Positions 18,411 through 28,079 of a stretch of DNA of 64,000 nucleotides are shown here, one piece after another. The stretch spans positions 1-64,000 of the forward strand of contig CAYFLK010000006.1 in NCBI GenBank assembly GCA_964344035.1, given 5' to 3'. This DNA comes from UBA1014 sp964344035 (GTDB lineage Bacteria; SAR324; NAC60-12). Within the stretch, counting starts at the first letter, position 1. Each line of letters opens with the position of its first letter. The position numbers and the translations under genes were made by a program. The notes beneath the pieces were generated by a model that was not told where the DNA came from, did not search any database, and saw nothing but the letters and a program-made list of their open reading frames with translations.

Positions 18411-18720
18411 CTATGTTCCTCTGCTTTTTGTTTGCCCCTCTCGGGAATTGGTACACCGTAAAAAGGATGTATTTCTCAAAACCATGAGTTTCTTCAGCTA
18501 TTTATCAACTCCAGAAACCATAGCCGAATTATTTTGAAAAGCCCTGCCATATAAAAATATCATGGTAAAAACGGAGGATTTGCAAGGTTTTACTTGGCGG
18601 ACGTTTAAGTAATTGCTTGATTGAAGCTAAAGTCCAAGGCCTATTTCGCTTTTATGGTTGGTTTTTTTACGTATTGGGAAATTTGATTTTACGCACCTGG
18701 TTCAGGATTGATCATGGTAA
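18411..18720. other. Intergenic region upstream of icd
   Basis: 310 bp between the icd start and the comF stop, both on the minus strand. It must hold the icd promoter, but I find only weak hexamer pairs (for example TTGATA or TTGAGA with poor -10 boxes). No hairpin with T tract after comF is convincing, and no coding frame looks real. Confidence 0.4.
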
Positions 18721-19512
18721 TCATTCATTTGAGGGTAGGCTTCCTTCATCAAATTCCGTCTGGCATAGTACAACCGCGGACACGCTGCGGGCACCGGAAT
18801 CAAGCAAGACCCTCGCTGTTGCGTTGAGAGTTGAACCGGTGGTCATCACATCATCGATCAGCAGCACACGCCGGTCCCGCAAAGAAACTGTCGCGGCAAA
18901 GGCCCCTTCAGGATTGCTCAGGCGTTCATGATACGTAAGTTCAGTTTGGGGAGTAGTGGGACGGATGCGCCGCAAAGCACCAGGACGAAGAAATGGCCGG
19001 GGTTTGGGCAGGTTTTTCCACAGCTGATGGGCCAGCAGCAGCGACTGATTAAAACCCCTGGTTTTCAGGCGTGAGTGATGCAGTGGTATCGGAATCATCA
19101 GCTCATGCCCGCTGATCCAGTCATCCCGTTGCAGGCTCAAAGCAAGCAGCCTCCCCAGCATCAAGGCCAGTTGTTCCTTGCCATGGAATTTGAAATCCAG
19201 CACCCAATCCCTTACTGGGCCGGCATAGAAAAAAGCGCTCCNNNNNNNNNNGGTATGGTCGAGTACCCACCCCATTTCCAGGCAACGGGTGCAGTTTCCA
19301 TTTGTGAAGCCCTTAGCGGAATGCCCACATCTACGACATCGTCCTTCCCAGTCAGTCCATGGCAGTTCCTCAAGGCATGAGCAGCAGAGGAAAGGGGAGG
19401 CTGGATCCAGAAAAGTATCCGCACCTAGCACCCGGCGGCACTGCCAGCACAAAGGCGGGACCAGCTGCCGCAGCCAGCGCACGGGAAGTGGAGCCGGATT
19501 CGGGTGTTGCAT
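18721..19512 (-). CDS. comF: ComF-family phosphoribosyltransferase-like protein
   Basis: ComF-like protein related to DNA uptake or amidophosphoribosyltransferases. The N-terminal zinc ribbon shows paired cysteines (LCWQC, LCCSC, CRRCG, NCTRC). The C-terminal PRPP-binding loop VLLIDDVMTTGSTLNA is diagnostic. About 263 residues as drawn, but an assembly gap of 10 Ns (19242-19251) falls inside the gene. The true length around residue 90 is therefore unknown, even though the frame happens to continue. Neighbouring parts look intact. Its biological role outside competence-proficient bacteria is unclear. Confidence 0.88.
   Translation of the reverse strand: MQHPNPAPLPVRWLRQLVPPLCWQCRRVLGADTFLDPASPFLCCSCLEELPWTDWEGRCRRCGHSAKGFTNGNCTRCLEMGWVLDHTXXXXSAFFYAGPVRDWVLDFKFHGKEQLALMLGRLLALSLQRDDWISGHELMIPIPLHHSRLKTRGFNQSLLLAHQLWKNLPKPRPFLRPGALRRIRPTTPQTELTYHERLSNPEGAFAATVSLRDRRVLLIDDVMTTGSTLNATARVLLDSGARSVSAVVLCQTEFDEGSLPSNE
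19242..19251. other. Assembly gap (10 Ns) within comF
   Basis: Ten undetermined bases. A run of exactly ten is commonly a scaffold placeholder of unknown real size, so sequence may be missing. It interrupts comF between the zinc ribbon and the phosphoribosyltransferase domain. Confidence 0.95.
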
Positions 19513-19553
19513 CCGGTTTTACTGCTATTTCCAGGCGTGAACAGTTCCGGGGT

Positions 19554-19974
19554 TCATTCCAGCACTTCCCGGAATTCATCACCGGAATCCTGATTGAAGC
19601 GCGGCAGTTCGTCTGCTATTTTATAATAATCGGAACGGGCCTCGCAGTAGATGTGGGCGCAGGTTTGCAGTCCGGTTGGGCTTTCCAGCATACCTGCTGA
19701 AATGTGCAGCAGCTCTCCTTCATCACGTTGATAAAAGAGGCTTGCCCCACAAACACCGCAAAAGCCCCTCTGCGCCTGTTCAGAAGAACGGAACCATTTC
19801 AAGCCCATCCCGGCAAAGCCAGTGAACTTGATGACTGGATGCGCATGTGTAAGCGCCGAAATGACCATGGGTCTTCCGGCACTGGCTGCAATGGCAGTCA
19901 ATCACCGGACGCAATGGGCCTTCCACTTCAAACATCACTGCACCGCATAGGCAGCTTCCGCTATGTTTTTGCAT
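19554..19974 (-). pseudogene. GFA/CENP-V-family zinc protein, frameshifted
   Basis: Two overlapping minus-strand frames together make one glutathione-dependent formaldehyde-activating (GFA)-type protein. The first, from ATG 19974, gives SGSCLCGAVMFEVEGPLRP and DCHCSQCRKTHGHFGAYT, the zinc ligands of the family. The second continues with IKFTGFAGMGLKWFRSSEQAQRGFCGVCGASLFY and runs to 19554. The switch occurs near 19825-19850 and needs a single-base indel. The gene is either a recent pseudogene or carries a sequencing error. The family has a Mss4-like fold, and most members have no proven formaldehyde role. Confidence 0.75.
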
Positions 19975-20325
19975 AATTTTTCCTTCCGCGGTTGGAACTC
20001 AACACCTTACACTTACCCCCTCTTACCGGCAGTTTGGGTTTTACTGCCGCGGGGAACTTGTCAGCGCGCTTAAAAACTGGTAGTTTACAGTGTTGTCTTT
20101 GTTTCTTACCTGAAAATATCCCTTTGATCCGCAATCACCATACAACCGGATATTGTCACACTCTAAATATTAGACATGAAAACCGGAAAGACACGGTTTA
20201 AATTTGCTCCCCGTGTTTGTCCCCGCTAAACAACTCTTGGTTATTAACTGCTAGGCCAGGTTTTCCTGTCAACAAAAACGTTGTGACAATTCCGGAATCA
20301 CCATTTTACAGCGTCAGTTGAATAG
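19975..20325. other. Intergenic region between GFA gene and ileS
   Basis: 351 bp between divergent genes. It should contain promoters for both. I see AT-rich stretches and a possible weak pair near 20281-20310 (TTGTGA, then TTTTAC after 17 nt) ahead of ileS, but nothing strong. No T-box-like structure and no believable coding frame. Confidence 0.4.
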
Positions 20326-23300
20326 ATGAAAGAGGCGTCGAATAAGATTCACTTCCCGAAACTGGAAGCAGAGATCCTGAAATTCTGGCGGGAAAATAAT
20401 ATTTTCCAAAAATCCATAGAGCAACGGCCCGCTGAACGTTCCTTCGTATTCTATGATGGACCCCCTTTCGCCACCGGGCTGCCGCATTACGGACATTTGC
20501 TGGCGGGCACGATCAAAGATGTGATACCGCGCTACAAGACGATGAGGAATTTTCGGGTAGAGCGGAGGTTTGGCTGGGACACCCACGGACTGCCGGTTGA
20601 ATATGAAGTCGAACAGGACTTGAAGCTGAACGGCGCTCAGGAGATTCGCGAATACGGTGTGTCCCGATTCAACGATGCCTGCCGTTCGATCGTGCTGCGT
20701 TATACCAACGAGTGGCGGGAAACCGTAGATCGCATGGCCCGCTGGGTGGATTTCGAACACGATTACAAAACCATGGACAGGGATTTCATGGAATCGGTGT
20801 GGTGGGTGTTCAAGCAACTCTGGGAGAAGGACCTGATATATGAAGGTTTGAAGGTCGTGCCCTATTCCTGGCGCGTTGCAACCCCACTTTCAAATTTTGA
20901 AGCGAACCTGAATTACAAGGACATTCAGGACCCTTCTGTCACCTTGGGCTTTCGTGTAATTGATGAAGAACAATCTTTTTTCCTTGCCTGGACCACAACC
21001 CCCTGGACTCTGCCTTCCAACATGGCGCTCTGCACCGGTCCGGAACTGGAGTACGTAAAACTGCGTGTAACGGAAAGCGGGGAATGCTACTACCTGGTCG
21101 CTACCCGGATTGATGCGTATTTCGAGGAGGGTTCATACACTGTTCTCTCGCGCATGAAGGGAACTGACCTGCAGGGCATGGCCTACGAACCGCTGTTCGA
21201 ATTTGCCCGGGGGCATGTTTCGACCGAACAAGCGTGGCAAGTTTATACGGATGATTACGTCAGCGACGAAAGCGGGACAGGGCTGGTGCACCTGGCATGT
21301 TTCGGGGAGGACGATGTCCGCATTTTCCAGCGGGAGGGCATCCCTGTTTTTGATCCGGTGGATGAAGAAGGTAATTTTCTTGAATACATGGGGTTCATTG
21401 CCGGGCTTAACGTTGTGGAAGCCAACAAACCCATCACCCAGCAGCTCAAGGCGGAAGGTAAACTTTTTCATCACGAAACCGTCCAGCATAGCTATCCTTT
21501 TTGCTGGCGCACTGACACCCCGCTTATCTACAAACCAATTTCGACCTGGTTCGTCAATGTAGAGGCAATCAAGGACCACATGGTCGGACACAACCGGAAT
21601 GTTCATTGGGTCCCCGGACACATCCGTGACGGGCGATTCGGCAAGTGGTTGGAAAACGCGAGGGACTGGGCCATCAGCCGCAACCGCTTCTGGGGGACCC
21701 CACTGCCGATATGGAAAAGCAAAGATGGAGACACTCTGTGCTTCGGCAGTGTCGCGGAACTGGAAGCGGCGACAGGAACCACCATTCTCGACCTGCACAA
21801 GCAGTTTGTCGATGACCTGACGGTAACGCATCGGGGAAAAACCTACCGGCGCATTCCCGAAGTGCTCGACTGCTGGTTTGAATCCGGATCCATGCCCTAC
21901 GCGCAGCAGCATTATCCCTTTGAAAACAAGGACCTCTTCGAGAACAACTTCCCCGCGGATTTCATCTGTGAAGGACTGGACCAGACCCGGGGGTGGTTCT
22001 ACACTCTGGTGGTGATTGCCGCGGCTCTATTTGATACTCCCGCGTTTCACAACTGCGTTGTCAACGGATTGGTACTGGCGGAAGACGGAAAGAAAATGAG
22101 CAAGCGGTTGAAAAATTATCCGGACCCGGTGGAAATGCTGGACCGCTTCGGGTCGGACGCCATCCGGCTTTACATGCTCAACAGCCCGGCGGTGCGTGGA
22201 GAAGACCTGCGTTTTTCAGAAAAAGGTCTGGTGGAAACAACCCGGAACCTGCTGCTCCCGCTGTGGAACTCGCTCGCTTTTTTGACCACTTATGCGAGGA
22301 TCGACGGATGGGAGCCGACTGAGGAAAACCTATCGGTACAGCGGTTTCATCCCCTCGACCGCTGGATCCTCTCCAGGCTCAAGCAGCTCGTCGATGAAGT
22401 TCGCGCACAAATGGACAACTACGACCTGAACCGTTCGGTCGCGCCTTTCGTAGGCTTCATCGACCTGCTCACCAACTGGTACATCCGCCGCAGCCGGCGT
22501 CGTTTCTGGAAAGCCGGGCAGGAGGAAGACAAACTGGCTGCGTATGCAACTCTCTACCAGGTGCTGAAAGACCTAAGCAAAGTGATCGCGCCCTTTGTGC
22601 CATTCATCGCGGACGGCATCTTCCAAACCCTGCGGAACGATGATGACCCCGAAAGCGTACACCTCGCACTTTTTCCTGAAGAAGCTTCGGGACTCCGTGA
22701 CCTCGAGCTGGAAGGGCGCATGGAACTGGTGCTGTCAACGGTGAACATGGGCCGCGCGCTGCGAACACGCCATCAGCTGAAAATCAGGCAGCCCCTGCCT
22801 AAGGTGGTCATCATTTCCCATGACCGGGAAGCAAAAGGGATGCTGGAAAACCTCAAGGAACTGATCACGGAAGAGTTGAATGTCAAGGAAGTGGAAATAA
22901 CCGCCGAGGAACGGGGGCTTGTGAACCTCAGCGCAAAGGCAAATTTCAAACTGCTGGGCCGGAAACTCGGGCAAAAAATGAAGGCCGCCTCCGGAGCGAT
23001 TGCCTCACTAAAACCCGAATCCATCGAAGAATACCTATACCAGGGATTTCTGGATTTACATGTTGATGGAGAACTGATGCGGTTTGAGGGGGAGGAAATT
23101 CTGATTCAGCGGGAACAGAAGGAAGGCCTGCTGGTTGAAACTGACAGCACCTTGACTGTTGTCCTGGAGACTGAACTGAGCGATGAGCTGCTGCAGGAAG
23201 GCCTGGCACGTGAATTCATCAACAAGGTACAGAATATGCGCAAGGAACAGAACCTTGACGTGATGGACCGCATCATCACCCGCTACCATGGATCGAGCCT

Positions 23301-23445
23301 GGTTCGGCAGTCGCTGGAATCACACGCGGAGTTCATCCGCATGGAAACCCTGAGCCGTCACCTGCAGGCCCTTGAACATCCCGAGGGCAACGAGTGGGAC
23401 CTGAACGGGGAACCTTGCCGGATCTACATCGAAAAAGCGGCCTAG
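20326..23445 (+). CDS. ileS: Isoleucyl-tRNA synthetase, eukaryote-like (type 2)
   Basis: Charges tRNA-Ile, class Ia. The HIGH motif is in FYDGPPFATGLPHYGHLLAG (residues 43-62, HYGH at 54-57) and the KMSKS motif is KMSKR (590-594) in KKMSKRLKNYPDP. Editing-domain blocks TTTPWTLPSN and YPFCWRTDTPLIYK are present. The wording of these motifs (LPHYGH, KMSKRxKNYPDP, CWFESGSMPYAQ, QTRGWFYTL) and the 1039-residue length match the eukaryotic/type 2 lineage rather than the common bacterial 940-residue type 1. Type 2 enzymes are generally less sensitive to mupirocin. No second ileS is in the window. Confidence 0.97.
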   Translation: MKEASNKIHFPKLEAEILKFWRENNIFQKSIEQRPAERSFVFYDGPPFATGLPHYGHLLAGTIKDVIPRYKTMRNFRVERRFGWDTHGLPVEYEVEQDLKLNGAQEIREYGVSRFNDACRSIVLRYTNEWRETVDRMARWVDFEHDYKTMDRDFMESVWWVFKQLWEKDLIYEGLKVVPYSWRVATPLSNFEANLNYKDIQDPSVTLGFRVIDEEQSFFLAWTTTPWTLPSNMALCTGPELEYVKLRVTESGECYYLVATRIDAYFEEGSYTVLSRMKGTDLQGMAYEPLFEFARGHVSTEQAWQVYTDDYVSDESGTGLVHLACFGEDDVRIFQREGIPVFDPVDEEGNFLEYMGFIAGLNVVEANKPITQQLKAEGKLFHHETVQHSYPFCWRTDTPLIYKPISTWFVNVEAIKDHMVGHNRNVHWVPGHIRDGRFGKWLENARDWAISRNRFWGTPLPIWKSKDGDTLCFGSVAELEAATGTTILDLHKQFVDDLTVTHRGKTYRRIPEVLDCWFESGSMPYAQQHYPFENKDLFENNFPADFICEGLDQTRGWFYTLVVIAAALFDTPAFHNCVVNGLVLAEDGKKMSKRLKNYPDPVEMLDRFGSDAIRLYMLNSPAVRGEDLRFSEKGLVETTRNLLLPLWNSLAFLTTYARIDGWEPTEENLSVQRFHPLDRWILSRLKQLVDEVRAQMDNYDLNRSVAPFVGFIDLLTNWYIRRSRRRFWKAGQEEDKLAAYATLYQVLKDLSKVIAPFVPFIADGIFQTLRNDDDPESVHLALFPEEASGLRDLELEGRMELVLSTVNMGRALRTRHQLKIRQPLPKVVIISHDREAKGMLENLKELITEELNVKEVEITAEERGLVNLSAKANFKLLGRKLGQKMKAASGAIASLKPESIEEYLYQGFLDLHVDGELMRFEGEEILIQREQKEGLLVETDSTLTVVLETELSDELLQEGLAREFINKVQNMRKEQNLDVMDRIITRYHGSSLVRQSLESHAEFIRMETLSRHLQALEHPEGNEWDLNGEPCRIYIEKAA

Positions 23446-23452
23446 CCCCCAC

Positions 23453-23830
23453 CTACCACCGCGCCAGCTGCATGCCGAGGTAGCAAAGTCCGAGGCAAAG
23501 GAACAGATTGCCAATCATGTTTTGCAGCGCACGCCAGAAAGCGCCTTCAAAGAGCAGCATCACAGTTTCATAGCTGAATGTGGAAAAGGTGGTGAAGGCG
23601 CCAAGAAATCCAACCGCGAGCCCGAGACGCAGCGCTGCGCTCACTTCGGGACGGTCCAGCAAAAACACCGCCAGGAACCCCAGGATCAATGAACCCGCCG
23701 CGTTAACAGCAAGCGTTCCATAGGGCAGATAACCCCCCAGCCAGTGTCCCAACTGGCGGGCCACCAGGTATCGTGCGACAGCGCCGAATCCGCCTCCGAT
23801 ACCAATCGACAACAGAGACCAGACATTCAT
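23453..23830 (-). CDS. crcB: Fluoride exporter CrcB/Fluc
   Basis: Small dual-topology fluoride channel of the inner membrane, 125 residues from the ATG at 23830; a longer open frame to 23950 adds 40 non-homologous residues. Four hydrophobic helices are visible. Diagnostic motifs are GGGFGAVARY in helix 1, GTLAVNAAGS in helix 2 and GFLGAFTTFSTFSYE in helix 3, which carries the phenylalanine box. A single gene, so presumably a homodimer. No fluoride riboswitch fold is recognisable upstream. It converges on ileS with only 7 bp between stops. Confidence 0.93.
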   Translation of the reverse strand: MNVWSLLSIGIGGGFGAVARYLVARQLGHWLGGYLPYGTLAVNAAGSLILGFLAVFLLDRPEVSAALRLGLAVGFLGAFTTFSTFSYETVMLLFEGAFWRALQNMIGNLFLCLGLCYLGMQLARW

Positions 23831-23998
23831 TAGCGAGCTTCTTCCCTCACGCCCGCTGTCTTGGTTACCACTGAACAATTTGGGCCGGTTGTTGCAAAGA
23901 TGTACCGCATGATGATGATTCAGGACTGTATCGATCTTGGTTGAACGCAAAACAGCTTCTCAGGATTATACATTCCGTTCAAGCTTTTCCGTGCCCAG

Positions 23999-24361
23999 GT
24001 GAAGATCTACCCCAGCAAACCTGAATCCCTGAAAGGGCAGTTCCGCTGGAAGCTTGTGCCCAGCATGATCTGGAACATGGTGCAGTCAATCTACACCATC
24101 GTTCTCCTCGGGGTACTCGTGACAGCAGGCTGTCTTTTTTACCTCTGGCAATGGATGAACTACCGGCAGATTGCCCAGCGTGTGGACGCGCTTGAGAGAA
24201 AAAATGCGGAACAGGCTTTTCAGCTGGAATTGCTTGAGGTTGAAATCGACTATCTCACCCGTCCGGAAAGACTGGAACGGCTGGCATCGGAATTGATGTC
24301 CATGCGTCAGCCGCTGGAGAAGCAGCGAAAAATGGATCTGAGCCTGGCGGAGCATGACTAA
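23999..24361 (+). CDS. ftsL: FtsL-like cell division protein
   Basis: Bitopic inner-membrane protein of 120 residues: basic N-terminus, one transmembrane helix (IVLLGVLVTAGCLFYLWQW) and a heptad-like coiled coil (RVDALERKNAEQAFQLELLEVEIDYL), ending with TRPERLERLA as in FtsL. It starts with GTG at 23999 and overlaps ftsI by 8 nt, the normal ftsL-ftsI arrangement. FtsL bridges FtsB/FtsQ and activates FtsWI. The usual upstream rsmH (mraW) is absent. Confidence 0.75.
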   Translation: MKIYPSKPESLKGQFRWKLVPSMIWNMVQSIYTIVLLGVLVTAGCLFYLWQWMNYRQIAQRVDALERKNAEQAFQLELLEVEIDYLTRPERLERLASELMSMRQPLEKQRKMDLSLAEHD

Positions 24362-26135
24362 AACCCGCCGTTTCCTGCTCTACAGTTTCAACGCGCGGCT
24401 GCTGACGGTGGTAGTTCTGGTGGGATGCTGCCTCCTTGCCGTACTTGGAAGGGTCTTTTACCTGCAAGTGGTGAATGGTAAGTATTTCAGGGAACTCGCC
24501 CTCTCACAGCAGCAGCGCACTGTGGTGCTGGAACCGCGACGGGGGAAGATCCTGGACCGCGGGGGACGGATCCTCGCCGTTTCCGTGCCAGCGCAGTCCC
24601 TTTATGCAAAACCGCGGGAAATTTCATCAAAAAGAAACACCGCTAAAAAACTTTCCGCTCTGATCGACGTTCCCTACCACCAGCTTCTGAAAGACCTGCA
24701 ATCTCCCCAGCCGTTTGTCTGGATCAAGCGTCAGCTTGACCACAAACAGGCGCAGCAGGTTGAGAAACTAGGTCTGGATGGAATAGGTTTCATCCGGGAA
24801 TTCCGCCGTTATTACCCGGAACAAACTTCCGCCGCGGCCTTAATCGGATTCACAGGTATAGATTCACAGGGACTGGAAGGTCTTGAATTCATGTACCAGC
24901 GGCTTTTGGCGGGAAAACCACAGGCGTACATAGTAGAAAAGGAAGGCGCCTACCGCACGGTTCCCCTCAAAGGAACCCCAGAACGGCTTCCTGAGCAGTA
25001 TTCACTCAACCTCACACTCGATAGCCACATCCAGTTCTACAGCGAAAAAGCGCTTGCGCAAGGGGTCATCAATGCACAAGCGGACCGCGGCACGGTAATC
25101 GTCATGCAATCAAGGACTGGAGCAGTCCTGGCAATGGCCACGTATCCCGGGTTTGACCCGAACCGCTACGAACGTTACAGCCGTGCGCATTTTCTCAACC
25201 GCGCGGCCACCACCGGATATGAACCGGGGTCGACTTTTAAACTGATTACCGTCGCGGCATCCCTGAATGAAGGGCTGATTTCCGCGGGCCAGGAATTTTT
25301 CTGTGAAAACGGGCGCTTCCTGGTGGGCCGCACCCCGATCAGGGACATCAAAGCGTTCGGCGTCCTGACATTGCAACAGGTGCTGCAGAAATCATCAAAC
25401 ATATGCGCGGCAAAAATCGGTATGGGCCTGCCGGCGGCACGCTTTCATCAGTACCTTTCCCGTTTTGGTTTTGGTCGCACCCCTGAATCAGGAATCGCCG
25501 CGGAGGCTTCCGGGAAGGTGCTCCCTTCCCGACGCTGGACCCCCGTTGACCACGCAAACATTTCCTTTGGCCAGGGGATCCTCGTGTCGCCCCTGCAGAT
25601 GGTTGCCGCCGTCAATGTTTTTGCGAACCAGGGGGAATGGGTCCCCCCTTACATTGTGGAAAACGCGCTGGACTCGGAAGGAAGGGGAAAGAGAGTTATT
25701 AGGGACCCACAGGGCAAGGCACTGTTCAGTTTCGGTCCATCGGCAAGGGTGCGGGTAATAGACGCCGGTGTTGCCCGGCTGATCAACCGCTACATGGTTT
25801 CCATCACGCAGCCGGAAGGGACCGCAAAACGCGCAGCCATAAAGGGATATGAAGTTGCCGGAAAAACCGGTACAAGCCAGATTTACGACCCGCAACTGGG
25901 ACGCTATTCAAACACCAGGCACATTGCCTCCTTTGTCGGTTTTGTTCCCGCCTCCGATCCGCTAATCACTGTGCTGGTGGTCCTGCGCAACCCCCGCAAA
26001 TCCCCATACGGAGGCCGTGTTGCCGCGCCGGTATTCAAAGAAATTGCATCACTGACACTGAACCGGGAAAAGATCCTGCCCCGCCCCCGGGAAGAATTTC
26101 CCGTCGAACCCGGGGCCATTTCCGGTACCCCCTGA
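24354..26135 (+). CDS. ftsI: Septal peptidoglycan transpeptidase (PBP3)
   Basis: Class B penicillin-binding protein that cross-links septal peptidoglycan. One N-terminal transmembrane helix (TVVVLVGCCLLAVLGRVFYLQ), a pedestal domain containing RGKILDRGGRILA, then the transpeptidase domain. The catalytic motifs are S293-TFK296, S347-S-N349 and K504-TG. Length 593 is typical. It overlaps ftsL, but the downstream neighbour is not murE, so this division pair has separated from the rest of the dcw cluster. Identification is firm; the ftsI rather than other class B PBP call rests on ftsL. Confidence 0.93.
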   Translation: MTKTRRFLLYSFNARLLTVVVLVGCCLLAVLGRVFYLQVVNGKYFRELALSQQQRTVVLEPRRGKILDRGGRILAVSVPAQSLYAKPREISSKRNTAKKLSALIDVPYHQLLKDLQSPQPFVWIKRQLDHKQAQQVEKLGLDGIGFIREFRRYYPEQTSAAALIGFTGIDSQGLEGLEFMYQRLLAGKPQAYIVEKEGAYRTVPLKGTPERLPEQYSLNLTLDSHIQFYSEKALAQGVINAQADRGTVIVMQSRTGAVLAMATYPGFDPNRYERYSRAHFLNRAATTGYEPGSTFKLITVAASLNEGLISAGQEFFCENGRFLVGRTPIRDIKAFGVLTLQQVLQKSSNICAAKIGMGLPAARFHQYLSRFGFGRTPESGIAAEASGKVLPSRRWTPVDHANISFGQGILVSPLQMVAAVNVFANQGEWVPPYIVENALDSEGRGKRVIRDPQGKALFSFGPSARVRVIDAGVARLINRYMVSITQPEGTAKRAAIKGYEVAGKTGTSQIYDPQLGRYSNTRHIASFVGFVPASDPLITVLVVLRNPRKSPYGGRVAAPVFKEIASLTLNREKILPRPREEFPVEPGAISGTP

Positions 26136-26344
26136 AAGATATTATCTTCCATAGCATCAACCGGAAACGCTTTTTCCTGCTGCTTTCCCCCCACCACCAA
26201 CCCGCAGTTTGAGTCCGGGACAAATTTTCTCTCCAGGGAAAGTGAGCGGAGTTCCGCAAACGTCAAATAAACTGGTTTTTATTGTAATGTATTGTAGTAT
26301 ATACATGTTTTCCGTCAACCTTGACGCGTTCAGTTTCATCCGCC

Positions 26345-26638
26345 ATGTCTACCGTGCTGGAAAAGAAGTCCACGGTTCAGGCCCGCCTGCTGGCTGGCTT
26401 TTACGCACTCGATCACCGGGGCAGATACCATTTTTGCAGGTTCACTGATGTTCCCTGTCACTTGATCAACGCGTTAAGCGCAAAGGAACCGGACTGCAGG
26501 ATTTGTGTGAGAATTGCACTGGATCAACGGGAAGATTTGAACAGGGAAGATAAAATACTGATCTACGAACATTGCGAAAAAGACATGCTCGGAGAACCCG
26601 GACGAGCAAGCAACCAATTCCCCACCCTTTTTTCCTGA
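26345..26638 (+). CDS. Hypothetical 97-aa protein
   Basis: Open frame from ATG 26345 with balanced amino acid use and a possible metal or redox pair (CRICVRI), plus a helical acidic stretch (LDQREDLNREDKIL). An AT-rich stretch just upstream could be a promoter. No family recognised, no signal peptide. It converges on hemN. Real-gene status is uncertain, based mainly on composition. Confidence 0.4.
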   Translation: MSTVLEKKSTVQARLLAGFYALDHRGRYHFCRFTDVPCHLINALSAKEPDCRICVRIALDQREDLNREDKILIYEHCEKDMLGEPGRASNQFPTLFS

Positions 26639-26702
26639 CCGGTTCCCCTAATCGGAGTCGATACTTTCTTTCTCTACAGTTTTTGGGAATCCCGTTAAGA
26701 GT

Positions 26703-28079
26703 TCAAACCGTCTGCGAATATCGGGCTTTCTGTTCGGCATCCAGGTAACTGTCGAAGGGCATGGCGAGGTTGCGCATGAAGAGGCGGCCGATGGCGCTCA
26801 GTTCCACCCGGTCCTCATGCAGGAACACCAGCCCCTCCCCTGCATACTGCTCGAGCTTTTGCCAGGCATCGGTGAAATACGAACGGAAGTTCATGCCGTG
26901 CTCCGCCTCGAGTTTGGCAACCGGGATTTCTCCGTGGCACATCAGCGTTTCGATGATCCCCCTGCGGAGCTGATCATCCTGATCCAGCGACATCCCGCGA
27001 ATCGGCGTCGGTTCCGCTGAATGTTCCAGGTATTCATGCAGGTCTTTCGAGTTCTGCCAGTAACTGTCTCCAAAATCGGAAATCGCTGAAACTCCGAGTC
27101 CGATCTGCGCCATTCCGTGCAGCGTCGTGTATCCCATGAAGTTTCGGTGGAGCGTTCGGTTTTGCTGGGCGAGGGTCAGTTCATCATCCGGAAGCGCGTA
27201 ATGATCCATGCCGATCATTATGTATCCGTCTCCGGTGAAGTGTCTGATGGTATCAAGGTAGAGGCCGATTTTTTCCTCGGGAGAAGGAAGGTCTTCCCTG
27301 CGCAGGGCGCGCTCGTGGGCCTTGAACATCCAGGGCAGGTGCGCGAAGCTGTACACCGCGAGACGGTCCGGCCGCAGCCGCGAAACTTCTTCAAGGGTCT
27401 TCCGGTAAAGCCCGCGGTTCTGAATCGGCAGACCGTAGACGAGGTCCAGGTTGATGCTTTCGTACCCCAGCCTGCGCGCAGTCTCAAATGTGCTCCGTGA
27501 TTGCTCCGGCGTCTGGTTGCGATTGATCGCGCGTTGCACCTCCGGGTCCAGGTCCTGCACCCCGAAGCTGACCCTCCGGAAACCCAGTTCGTAAAGCCCT
27601 GCAAGTTGTTCATCGGTCGTCACTCGCGGGTTTGCCTCATACGCCCACTCTCCCCGCGGGTTGATGTCGAAATGCCCGCGGACCGCATCCGTCACCCGGT
27701 TGAGCTGCTTCATGTTCAGAAAGGTCGGGGTCCCTCCGCCGAGATGCAGTTGCGCAACCCTTTTGCGCACGGTCAACGCACGGGCTACAGCTTCGATTTC
27801 CTGCTCGAGCGCATGCAGATAACGCTCGACCAGCTGCTGGTCACGGGTGATGAACTTGTTGCACCCGCAAAATGTGCAGAGCTGACGGCAGAAGGGTATG
27901 TGAATGTAGAGCGAAAGGTCGCGTCTGCTTTTCCCTTCCGCACCCAGCGCAGCCGAATATTCATCCCGGAATTCACCCTGATTCCAGACAGGCACGGTGG
28001 GATAACTGGTATAGCGCGGACCAGGAAGGTTGTAGCGCTGTATCAGCTCTGTCGTGATCGCGATTTCGGTTGTCTTCAT
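26703..28079 (-). CDS. hemN: Oxygen-independent coproporphyrinogen III oxidase
   Basis: Radical SAM enzyme that decarboxylates coproporphyrinogen III in anaerobic haem synthesis. The 458 residues match true HemN (about 455), not the shorter HemW. The N-terminal YNLPGPRYTSYPTVPVW is HemN-specific. The cluster motif is C64-x3-C68-x2-C71-x-C73 (CRQLCTFCGC). The following HLGGGTPTFL and GVQDLDPEVQRAINR complete the signature. No FNR-like TTGAT-N4-ATCAA box is found in the ~150 bp upstream. Divergent from the OsmC-like gene. Confidence 0.96.
   Translation of the reverse strand: MKTTEIAITTELIQRYNLPGPRYTSYPTVPVWNQGEFRDEYSAALGAEGKSRRDLSLYIHIPFCRQLCTFCGCNKFITRDQQLVERYLHALEQEIEAVARALTVRKRVAQLHLGGGTPTFLNMKQLNRVTDAVRGHFDINPRGEWAYEANPRVTTDEQLAGLYELGFRRVSFGVQDLDPEVQRAINRNQTPEQSRSTFETARRLGYESINLDLVYGLPIQNRGLYRKTLEEVSRLRPDRLAVYSFAHLPWMFKAHERALRREDLPSPEEKIGLYLDTIRHFTGDGYIMIGMDHYALPDDELTLAQQNRTLHRNFMGYTTLHGMAQIGLGVSAISDFGDSYWQNSKDLHEYLEHSAEPTPIRGMSLDQDDQLRRGIIETLMCHGEIPVAKLEAEHGMNFRSYFTDAWQKLEQYAGEGLVFLHEDRVELSAIGRLFMRNLAMPFDSYLDAEQKARYSQTV

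Noticed and set aside
23831..23998. Fluoride riboswitch ahead of crcB
   Set aside because: I could not fit the conserved core or pseudoknot of the crcB motif on the minus strand.
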